A stretch of DNA of 64,000 nt, taken from NCBI RefSeq assembly GCF_000003605.2, contig NW_003107311.1, positions 24,998-88,997 on the forward strand, read 5' to 3'. The position numbers and the translations under genes are program-made. The DNA comes from Saccoglossus kowalevskii. Lineage: Eukaryota > Hemichordata > Enteropneusta > Harrimaniidae. Below the pieces are notes generated by a model. That model made no database searches and had not been told where the DNA came from. It saw nothing but the letters and a program-made list of their open reading frames with translations. Below are positions 51,178 to 61,880 of the stretch, in pieces. Position 1 is the stretch's first letter. The number at the start of each line of letters is the position of its first letter.

Positions 51178-52550
51178 AGAGCTCACCTATACGTTGGTTT
51201 AAAACCACGCGTAGAGCTCACCTATACGTCGGTTTAAAACCACGTGTAGAGCTCACCTATACGTCGGGTTAAAACCATGTGTAGAGCTCACCTATACATC
51301 GGTTTAAAACCACGTGTAGAGCTCACTTATATGTCGGTTTAAAACCACGTGTAGAGCTCACCTATACGTTGGTTTAAAACCACGCGTAGAGCTCACCTAT
51401 ACGCCGGTTTAAAACCACGCATAGAGCTCGCCTGTACGTTGGTTTAAAACCACGCGTAGAGCTCACCTATACGTCAGTTTAAAACCACGCGTAGAACTTT
51501 CCTATACATCGGTTTAAAACCACGTGTAGAGCTCACCTATGCATCGGTTTAAAACCATGTGTAGAGCTCACCTATACGTCGGTTTAAAATCTTGTGTAGA
51601 GTTCACCTATACGTTGGTTTAAAACCACGCGTAGAGCTCACCTATACATCGGTTTAAAACCACGTGTAGAGCTCACCTGTATGTCGGTTTAAAACCACGC
51701 GTAGAGCACATCTATACATCGGTTTAAAACCACGTGTAGAGCTCACCTATACGTCGGTTTAAAACCACGTGTAGAGCTCACCTATACGTCGGTTTAAAAC
51801 TACATGTAGAGCTCACCTATACATCGGTTTAAAACCATGTGTAGAGCTCACCTATACGTTGGTTTAAAACCACGCGTAGAGCTCACCTATACGTCGGTTT
51901 AAAACCACGTGTAGAGCTCACCTATACGTCGGTTTAAAACCACGCGTAGAGCTCACCTATACGTCGGTTTAAAACCACGCGTAGAGCTCACCTATACGTC
52001 GGTTTAAAACCTTGTGTAGAGCTCACCTATACGTTGGTTTAAAACCACGCGTAGAGCTCACCTATACGTCGGTTTAAAAACACGCGTAGAGCTCACCTAT
52101 ACGTCGGTTTAAAACCACGTGTAGAGCTCACCTATACATCGGTTTAAAACCACGTGTAGAGCTCACTTATATGTCGGTTTAAAACACGTGTAGAGCTCAC
52201 CTATACGTTGGTTTAAAACCACGCGTAGAGCTCACCTATACGTCTGTTTAAAACCACGCGCAGAGCTCACCTATACGTTGGTTTAAAACCTTGTGTAGAG
52301 CTCACCTATACGTTGGTTTAAAACCACGCGTAGAGCTCACCTATACGTCGGTTTAAAACCACGCGTAGAGCTCACCTATACGTCAGTTTAAAACCATGCG
52401 TAGAGCTCACCTATACGTTGGTTTAAAACCACGCGTAGAGCTCACCTATACGTCGGTTTAAAACCACGCGTAGAGCTCACCTATACATCGGTTTAAAACC
52501 ACGTGTAGAGCTCACCTATACGTCGGTTTAAAACCTTGTGTAGAGCTCAC
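51178..52550 (+). repeat. 1.37-kb block duplicated at 12,840-14,215
   Basis: Partner of 12,840-14,215. It has the regular GCTCACC at 51,391 where the partner has GCTGACACC, and GTCAG at about 52,383 where the partner has GTCGG. Beyond 52,550 the two copies differ by ten monomers before realigning at the GGATTAAAAACAGGTG variant. Confidence 0.88.
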
Positions 52551-52670
52551 CTATACGTCGATTTAAAACCACGTGTAGAGCTCACCTATACGTCGGTTTA
52601 AAACCACGTGAAGAGCTCACCTATACATCGGTTTAAAACCATGTGTAGAGCTCACCTGTACGTCGGTTTA

Positions 52671-53943
52671 AAACCACGCGTAGAGCTCACCTATACATCG
52701 GTTTAAAACCACGTGTAGAGCTCACCTATACGTCGGTTTAAAACCACGTGTAGAGCTCACCTATACGTCGGTTTAAAACCACGTGTAGAGCTCACCTATA
52801 CATCGGTTTAAAACCACGCGTAGAGCTCACCTATACATCGGTTTAAAACCACGCGTAGAGCTCACCTATACATCGGTTTAAAACCACGCGTAGAGCTCAC
52901 CTATACATCGGTTTAAAACCACGTGTAGAGCTCACCTATACATCGGTTTAAAACCACGCGTAGAGCTCACCTATACATCGGTTTAAAACCACGCGTAGAG
53001 CTCACCTATACGTCGGATTAAAACCACGTGTAGAGATCACCTATACATCGGTTTATAACCACGCGTAGAGCTCACCTATACATCGGTTTAAAATCACGCG
53101 TAGAGCTCACCTATACATCGGTTTAAAACCACGCGTAGAGCTCACCTATACATCGGTTTAAAACCACGCGTAGAGCTCACCTATATGTCGGATTAAAAAC
53201 AGGTGTAGAGCTCACCTATACATCGGTTTATAACCACGCGTAGAGCTCACCTATACATCGTTTTAAAACCACGTGTAGAGCTCACCTATACGTTGGTTTA
53301 AAACCACGAGTAGAGCTCACCTATACGTCGGTTTAAAACCACGTGTAGAGCTCACCTATACATCGGTTTAAAACCTTGTGTAGAGCTCAACTATACATTG
53401 GTTTAAAACCACGCATAGAGCTCAACTATACGTCGGTTTAAAACCACGCGTAGAGCTCACCTATACGTCGGTTTAAAACCACGTGTAGAGCTCACCTATA
53501 CATCGGTTTAAAACCACGTGTAGAGCTCACCTATACGTCGGTTTAAAACCACGTGTAGAGCTCACCTATACATCGGTTTAAAACCACGTGTAGAGCTCAC
53601 TTATATGTCGGTTTAAAACCATGTGTAGAGCTCACCTATACGTTGGTTTAAAACCACGCGTAGAGCTCACCTATACGTCGGTTTAAAACCACGCATAGAG
53701 CTCACCTATACGTTGGTTTAAAACCTTGTGTAGAGCTCACCTGTATGTTGGTTTAAAACCACGCGTAGAGCTCACCTATACGTCGGTTTAAAACCACGCG
53801 TAGAGCTCACCTATACGTTGGTTTAAAACCACGTGTAGCGCTCACCTATACGTCGGTGTAGAGCTCACCTATGCATTGGTTTAAAACCACGCGTAGAGCT
53901 CACCTATACGTCGGTTTAAAACCACGTGTAGAGCTCACCTATA
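52671..53943 (+). repeat. 1.27-kb block duplicated at 49,011-50,282
   Basis: Partner of 49,011-50,282. It contains the 23-bp monomer at 53,852 and the AACTATACATTGG marker at 53,375 (fourth copy of that block, partial). It ends where the partner continues GTCGG and this copy continues CATCGG. Confidence 0.88.
53852..53875 (+). repeat. Truncated 23-bp monomer, copy 4
   Basis: Same junction and neighbours as the copies at 32,411 and 50,191. Confidence 0.85.
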
Positions 53944-53970
53944 CATCGGTTTAAAACCACGTGTAGAGCT

Positions 53971-56900
53971 CACCTATACGTCGGTTTAACACCACATGTA
54001 GAGCTCACTTATACATCGGTTTAAAACAGCGCGTAGAGCTCACCTGAACGTCAGTTTAAAACCATGCGTAGAGCTCACTTATATGTCGGTTTAAAACAAC
54101 GCGTAGAGCTCACCTATAAGTCGGTTGAAAACCACGCGTAGAGCTCACCCATACGTCGGTTTAAAACCACGCGTAGAGCTCACCTATACGTTGGTTTAAA
54201 ACCACGCGTAGAGCTCACCTATACGTCGGTTTAAAACCATGTGTAGAGCTCACCTATACGTTGGATTAAAACCACGCGTAGAGCTCACCTATACGTCGGT
54301 TTAAAACCACGCGTAGAGCTCACCTATACGTCGGTTTAAAACCTTGTGTAGAGCTCACCTATACGTTGGTTTAAAACCATGTGTAGAGCTCACCTATACG
54401 TCGGTTTAAAACCACGTGTAGAGCTCACCTATACATCGGTTTAAAACCACGTGTAGAGCTCACCTATACATCGGTTTAAAACCACGTGTAGAGCTCACCT
54501 ATATGTTGGTTTAAAACCACGCGTAGAGCTCACCTATACGTCGGATTTAAACCACGTGTAGAGCTCACCTATACGTTGGTTTAAAACCACGAGTAGAGCT
54601 CACCTATACATCGGTTTAAAACCACGCGTAGAGCTCACTTATACGTCGGTTTAAAACAACGCGTAGCGCTCACCTATACGTCGGTTTAAAACCACGTGTA
54701 GAGCTCACCTATACGTCGGTTTAAAACCACGCGTAGAGCTCACCTATACGTCGGTTTAAAACCACGCGCAGAGCTCACTTATATGTCGGTTTAAAACCAT
54801 GCGTAGAGCTCACCTATACGTCGGTTTAAAACCACGTGTAGAGCTCACTTATACATCGGTTTAAAACCACACGTAGAGCTCACCTATACGTCGGTTTAAA
54901 ACCACGCGTAGAGCTCACCTATTCATCGGTTTAAAACCACGCGTAGAGCTCACCTATACGTCGGTTTAAAACCACGTGTAGAGCTCACTTATACATCGGT
55001 TTAAAACCACGCGTAGAGCTCACCTATACGTCGGTTTAAAACCACGCGTAGAGCTCACCTATACGTCGGTTTAAAACCATGCGTAGAGCTCACCTATACG
55101 TCGGTTTAAAATCACGCGTAGAGCTCACCTGTACGTCGGTTTAAAACCACACGTAGAGCTCACCTGAACATCGGTTTAAAACCACGCGTAGAGCTCACCT
55201 ATACATCGGTTTAAAACCACGTGTAGAGCTCACCTATTCATCGGTTTAAAACCACGTGTAGAGCTCACCTATACGTCGGTTTAAAACCACTGGTAGAGCT
55301 CACCTATACGTCGGTTTAAAACCACGCGTAGAGCTCACTTATACATTGGTTTAAAACAACGCGTAGAGCTCACCTATACGTCGGTTTAAAACCACGTGTA
55401 GAGCTCACCTATACGTCGGTTTAAAACCACGCGTAGAGCTCACCTATACGTCGGTTTAAAACAACGCGTAGCGCTCACCTATACGTCGGTTTAAAACCAC
55501 GTGTAGAGCTCACCTATACGTCGGTTTAAAACCACGCGTAGAGCTCACCTATACGTCGGTTTAAAACCATGCGTAGAGCTCACCTATACGTCGGTTTAAA
55601 ACCACGTGTAGAGCTCACCTATTCATCGGTTTAAAACCACGTGTAGAGCTCACCTATACGTCGGTTTAAAACCACGCGTAGAGCTTACCTATTCGTCGGT
55701 TTAAAACCACGCGTAGAGTTCACATATACGTCGGTTTAAAACCACGCGTAGAGCTCACCTATACGTCGGTTTAAAACCTCGCGTAGAGCTCACCTATACG
55801 TCGATTTAAAACCACGCGTAGAGCTCACCTATACATCAGTTTAAAACTACGTGTAGAGCTCACCTATACGTCGGTTTAAAACCACGTGTAGAGCTCACCT
55901 ATACGTCGGTTTAAAACTACGCGTAGAGCTCACCTATACGTCGGTTTAAAACCACGTGTAGAGCTCACCTATACGTCGGTTTAAAACCACACATAGAGCT
56001 CACCTATACGTCGGTTTAAAACCATGCGTAGAGCTCACCTATACGTCGGTTTAAAACCACGCGTAGAGCTCACCTGTACGTCGGTTTAAAATCACGCGTA
56101 GAGCTCACCTGTACGTCGGTTTAAAACCACGCGTAGAGTTCACATATACGTCGGTTTAAAACCACGCGTAGAGCTCACCTATACGTCGGTTTAAAACCTC
56201 GCGTAGAGCTCACCTATACGTCGGTTTAAAACCACGCGTAGAGCTCACCTATACATCAGTTTAAAACTACGTGTAGAGCTCACCTATACGTCGGTTTAAA
56301 ACCACGTGTAGAGCTCACCTATACGTCGGTTTAAAACTACGCGTAGAGCTCACCTATACGTCGGTTTAAAACCACGTGTAGAGCTCACCTATACGTCGGT
56401 TTAAAACCACGCGTAGAGCTCACCTATACGTCGGTTTAAAACCACGCGTAGAGCTCACCTGTACGTCGGTTTAAAATCACGCGTAGAGCTCACCTGTACG
56501 TCGGTTTAAAACCACACGTAGAGCTCACCTGTACGTCGGTTTAAAACCACGCGTAGAGCTCACCTATACGTCGGTTTAAAACCACGCGTAGAGCTCACCT
56601 ATACGTCGGTTTAAAACCACGCATAGAGCTCACCTATACGTCGGTTTAAAACAATGCGTAGAGCTCACCTATACGTCGGTTTAAAACCACGCGTAGAGCT
56701 CACCTATTCGTCGGTTTAAAACCACGCGTAGAGTTCACATATACGTCGGTTTAAAACCACGCGTAGAGCTCACCTATACGTCGGTTTAAAACCTCGCGTA
56801 GAGCTCACCTATACGTCGATTTAAAACCACGCGTAGAGCTCACCTATACATCAGTTTAAAACTACGTGTAGAGCTCACCTATACGTCGGTTTAAAACCAC

Positions 56901-57555
56901 GTGTAGAGCTCACCTATACGTCGGTTTAAAACTATGCGTAGAGCTCACCTATACGTCGGTTTAAAACCACGTGTAGAGCTCACCTATACGTCGGTTTAAA
57001 ACCACGCATAGAGCTCACCTATACGTCGGTTTAAAACCATGCGTAGAGCTCACCTATACGTCGGTTTAAAACCACGCGTAGAGCTCACCTGTACGTCGGT
57101 TTAAAATCACGCGTAGAGCTCACCTATACGTCGGTTTAAAACCACACGTAGAGCTCACCTGTACGTCGGTTTAAAACCACACGTAGAGCTCACCTATACG
57201 TCGGTTTAAAACCACGCGTAGAGCTCACCTATACGTCGGTTTAAAACCACGTGTAGAGCTCACCTGTACGTCGGTTTAAAACCACGTGTAGAGCTCACCT
57301 GTACGTCGGTTTAAAACCACGCGTAGAGCTCACCTATATGTCGGTTTAAAACCACGTGTAGAGCTCACCTATACGTCCGTTTAAAACCACGTGTAGAGCT
57401 CACCTATACGTCGGTTTAAAACCACGCGTAGAGCTCACCTATACGTCGGTTTAAAACCACGTGTAGAGCTCACCTATACGTCGGTTTAAAACCACGTGTA
57501 GAGCTCACCTATACATCGGTTTAAAACCACGTGTAGAGCTCACCTATACGTCGGT
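53971..57555 (+). repeat. Family B block 4
   Basis: It begins with unusual monomers (TTTAACACCACATG, AAACAGCGCG, CTGAACGTCAG, CTATAAGTCGG, CACCCATACG). A family A patch follows at about 54,180-54,600, then family B to 57.5 kb. Within it, GAGTTCACATATACG recurs at 55,716, 56,136 and 56,731 (steps of 420 and 595 bp, 12 and 17 monomers), with CCTCGCG, CATCAG / AACTACGTG and CTGTACGTCGG / AAATCACG in fixed order. The segment 54,650-55,040 resembles 60,290-60,720. There are no genes in this stretch. Confidence 0.75.
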
Positions 57556-58331
57556 TTAAAACCACGCGTAGAGCTCACCTATACGTCGGTTTAAAACCTT
57601 GTGTAGAGCTCACCTATACATCGGTTTAAAACCACGTGTAGAGCTCACCTATACGTTGGTTTGAAACCACGAGTAGAGCTCACCTATACGTTGGTTTAAA
57701 ACCACGCATAGAGCTCACCTATACATCGGTTTAAAACCACGCGTAGAGCTCACCTATACATCGGTTTAAAACCACGTGTAGAGCTCACATATACGTTGGT
57801 TTAAAACCACGCGTAGAGCTCACCTATACGTTGGTTTAAAACCACGCGTAGAGCTCACCTATACATCGGTTTAAAACCACGTATAGAGCTCACCTATACG
57901 TTGGTTTAAAACCACGCGTACAGCTCACCCGTACGTTGGTTTAAAACCACGTGTAGAGCTCACCTATACGTTGGTTTAAAACCACGCGTAGAGCTCACCT
58001 ATACGTTGGTTTTAAACCACGCGTAGAGCTCACCTATACATCGGTTTATAACCACGCGTAGAGCTCACCTATACATCGGTTTAAAACCACGTGTAGAGCT
58101 CACCTATACGTCGGTTTAAAACCACGTGTAGAGCTCACCTATACGTTGGTTTAAAACCACGCGTAGAGCTCACCTATACATCGGTTTAAAACCACGTGTA
58201 GAGCTCACCTATACGTTGGTTTAAAACCACGTGTAGAGCTCACCTATACGTTGGTTTAAAACCACGCGTAGAGCTCACCTATACGTCGGTTTAAAACCAC
58301 GCGTAGAGTTCACCTATACATCAGTTTAAAA
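57556..58331 (+). repeat. Family A segment embedded in family B
   Basis: This 775-bp segment is the partner of 36,085-36,860 and carries GTTGG, GGTTTGAAACC and TACAGCTCACCCG monomers, all foreign to its surroundings. The flanks are family B-like: CTGTACGTCGG and GTCCGTTT on the left, CACTTATACATCGG with AATACAACAC on the right. Confidence 0.83.
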
Positions 58332-58839
58332 CCACGCGTAGAGCTCACTTATACATCGGTTTAATACAACACATAGAGCTCACCTATGCGTCGGTTTAAA
58401 ACCACGTGTAGGGCTCACCTATACGTCGGTTTAAAACCACGAGTAGAGCTCACCTATACGTTGGTTTAAAACCAGGCGTAGAGCTCATCTATACGTCGGT
58501 TTAAAACCATGCGTAGAGCTCACCTATACGTCGGTTTAAAACCACGCGTAGATCTCACCTGTACGTCAGTTTAAAACCATGCGTAGAGCTCACCTGTACG
58601 TCGGTTTAAAACCATGCGTAGAGCTCACTTATACATCGGTTTAAAACAACGCGTAGAGCTCACCTATATATCGGTTTAAAACCACGTGTAGAGCTCACCT
58701 ATACGTCGGTTTAAAACCAAGTGTAGAGCTCACCTATACGTCGGTTTAAAACCATGCGTAGAGCTCACCTATACGTCGGTTTAAAACCACGCGTAGAGCT
58801 CACCTATACGTCGGTTTAAAACCACGCGTAGAGCTCACT

Positions 58840-59560
58840 TATACGTCGGTTTAAAACCACGCGTAGAGCTCACCTATACGTCGGTTTAAAACCACGCGTT
58901 GAGCTCACCTATACGTCAGTTGAAAACCACGTATAGAGCTCACCTATACGTCGGTTTAAAACCACGCGTAGAGCTCACCTATACGTCGGTTTAAAACCAT
59001 GCGTAGAGCTCACCTATACATCGGTTTAAAACCACGTGTAGAGCTCACCTATACGTCGGTTTAAAACCATGTGTAGACTCACCTATACATCGGTTTAAAA
59101 CCACGCGTAGAGCTCACATATACATCGGTTTAAATCCACGCGTAGAGCTCACCTATACGTCGGTTTAAAACAACGCGTAGAGCTCACCTATACGTCGGTT
59201 TAAAACCACGTGTAGAGCTCACCAATACGTCGGTTTAAAACCACGCGTAGAGCTCACTTATACATCGGTTTAATACAACGCATAGAGCTCACTTATACGT
59301 CGGTTTAAAACCACGCGTAGAGCTCACCTATACGTCGGTTTAAAACCACGCGTTGAGCTCACCTATACGTCAGTTGAAAACCACGTATAGAGCTCACCTA
59401 TACGTCGGTTTAAAACCACGCGTAGAGCTCACCTATACGTCGGTTTAAAACCATGCGTAGAGCTCACCTATACATCGGTTTAAAACCACGTGTAGAGCTC
59501 ACCTATACGTCGGTTTAAAACCATGTGTAGACTCACCTATACATCGGTTTAAAACCACGC
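58840..59560 (+). repeat. 454-bp tandem higher-order repeat
   Basis: GCGTTGAGCTC followed by GTCAGTTGAAAACCACGTATAG appears near 58,898 and 59,352. The unit ends in a TAGACTCACC monomer of 34 bp, so 13 monomers measure 454 bp. The next monomers (CATCGG, CACTTATACATCGG, AAATCCACG, AACAACGCG) also agree, apart from CACATATAC in the first copy. Confidence 0.82.
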
Positions 59561-60094
59561 GTAGAGCTCACTTATACATCGGTTTAAATCCACGCGTAGA
59601 GCTCACCTATACGTCGGTTTAAAACAACGCGTAGAGCTCACCTATACGTCGGTTTAAACCCACGTGTAGAGCTCACCAATACGTCGGTTTAAAACCACGC
59701 GTAGAGCTCACCTATACGTCGGTTTAAAACCACGCGTAGAGCTCACTTATATGTCGGTTTAAAACCACGCGTAGAGCTCACCTATACGTCGGTTTAAAAC
59801 CGCGTGTAGAGCTCACTTATACATTGGTTTAAAACCACGCGTAGAGCTCACCTATACGTCGGTTTAAAACCACGCGTAGAGCTCACCTATTCCTCGGTTT
59901 AAAACCACGCGTAGAGCTCACCTATACGTCTGTTTAAAACCACGTGTAGAGCTCACCTGAACATCGGTTTAAAACCACGCGTAGAGCTCACCTATACATC
60001 GGTTTAAAACCACGTGTAGAGCTCACCTATACGTCGGTTTAAAACCACTGGTAGAGCTCACCTATACGTCGGTTTAAAACCACGCGTAGAGCTC

Positions 60095-61880
60095 ACTTAT
60101 ACATTGGTTTAAATCCACGCGTAAGGCTCACCTATACGTCGGTTTAAAACAACGCGTAGAGCTCACCTATACGTCGGTTTAAAACCACGTGTAGAGCTCA
60201 CCTATACGTCGGTTTAAAACCACGCGTAGAGCTCACCTATACATCGGTTTAAATCCACGCGTAGAGCTCACCTATACGTCGGTTTAAAACAACGCGTAGC
60301 GCTCACCTATACGTCGGTTTAAAACCACGTGTAGAGCTCACCTATACGTCGGATTAAAACCACGCGTAGAGCTCACCTATACGTCGGTTTAAAACCACGC
60401 GCAGAGCTCACTTATATGTCAGTTTAAAACCACGCGTAGAGCTCACCTATACGTCGGTTTAAAACCACGTGTAGAGCTCACTTATACATCGGTTTAAAAC
60501 CACACGTAGAGCTCACCTATACGTCGGTTTAAAACCACGCGTAGAGCTCACCTATTCATCGGTTTAAAACCACGCGTAGAGCTCACCTATACGTCGGTTT
60601 AAAACCACGCGTAGAGCTCACTTATATGTCGGTTTAAAACCACGCGTAGAGCTCACCTATACGTCGGTTTAAAACCACGTGTAGAGCTCACTTATACATC
60701 GGTTTAAAACCACGCGTAGAGCTCACCTATACGTCGGTTTAAAACCACGCGTAGAGCTCACCTATTCCTCGGTTTAAAACCACGCGTAGAGCTCACCTAT
60801 ACGTCTGTTTAAAACCACGTGTAGAGCTCACCTGAACATCGGTTTAAAACCACGCGTAGAGCTCACCTATACATCGGTTTAAAACCACGTGTAGAGCTCA
60901 CCTATACGTCGGTTTAAAACCACTGGTAGAGCTCACCTATACGTCGGTTTAAAACCACGCGTAGAGCTCACTTATACATTGGTTTAAATCCACGCGTAGA
61001 GCTCACCTATACGTCGGTTTAAAACAACGCGTAGAGCTCACCTATACGTCGGTTTAAAACCACGTGTAGAGCTCACCTATACGTCGGTTTAAAACCACGC
61101 GTAGAGCTCACCTATACGTCGGTTTAAAACAACGCGTAGCGCTCACCTATACGTCGGTTTAAAACCACGTGTAGAGCTCACCTATACGTCGGTTTAAAAC
61201 CACGCGTAGAGCTCACCTATACGTCGGTTTAAAACCATGCGTAGAGCTCACCTATACGTCGGTTTAAAACCACGCGTAGAGCTCACTTATACATTGGTTT
61301 AAATCCACGCGTAAGGCTCACCTATACGTCGGTTTAAAACAACGCGTAGAGCTCACCTATACGTCGGTTTAAAACCACGTGTAGAGCTCACCTATACGTC
61401 GGTTTAAAACCACGCGTAGAGCTCACCTATACATCGGTTTAAATCCACGCGTAGAGCTCACCTATACGTCGGTTTAAAACAACGCGTAGCGCTCACCTAT
61501 ACGTCGGTTTAAAACCACGTGTAGAGCTCACCTATACGTCGGTTTAAAACCACGCGTAGAGCTCACCTATACGTCGGTTTAAAACCACGCGCAGAGCTCA
61601 CTTATATGTCGGTTTAAAACCATGCGTAGAGCTCACCTATACGTCGGTTTAAAACCACGTGTAGAGCTCACTTATACATCGGTTTAAAACCACACGTAGA
61701 GCTCACCTATACGTCGGTTTAAAACCACGCGTAGAGCTCACCTATTCATCGGTTTAAAACCACGCGTAGAGCTCACCTATACGTCGGTTTAAAACCACGT
61801 GTAGAGCTCACTTATACATCGGTTTAAAACCACGCGTAGAGCTCACCTATACGTCGGTTTAAAACCACGCGTAGAGCTCA
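60095..61880 (+). repeat. 1,190-bp (34-monomer) tandem repeat in family B
   Basis: CACTTATACATTGG then AAATCCACGCGTAAGGCTC recurs with GTAAGGCTC at 60,121 and 61,311. From there to about 60,600 and 61,790 the copies differ at three bases (GGATT at 60,352, GTCAG at 60,421 and CCACGCG against CCATGCG). Copy 1 then has two extra monomers (60,601-60,670). Copy 2 is cut off near 61,881, where a family A block starts. A related, indel-rich version lies at 7,560-8,160. Confidence 0.88.

Larger units (their letters stand above)
31931..53970 (+). repeat. Family A block 4 (longest)
   Basis: Twenty-two kilobases of family A monomers hold most of the recent duplications. These are the 420-bp pair (34,455-35,295), the 840-bp pair (35,000-36,680), the 1,266- and 1,190-bp units (39,355-43,240), the 769-bp unit (45,255-46,468), and the pair 49,011-50,282 and 52,671-53,943. 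Three 41-bp monomers (33,689, 39,400 and 40,666) and three 23-bp monomers (32,411, 50,191 and 53,852) lie here. There are no genes in this stretch. Confidence 0.8.
58332..61880 (+). repeat. Family B block 5
   Basis: Opens with AATACAACACATAG, CTATGCGTCGG and TAGGGCTC monomers as near 18.9 kb. It continues with a 454-bp tandem repeat (58,840-59,560), a segment matching 6,990-7,490, and a 1,190-bp tandem repeat (60,095-61,880). GTTGG is nearly absent. It stops sharply near 61,881, where CATCGG / CATGTG / CTGTATGTCGG family A monomers start. There are no genes in this stretch. Confidence 0.78.
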
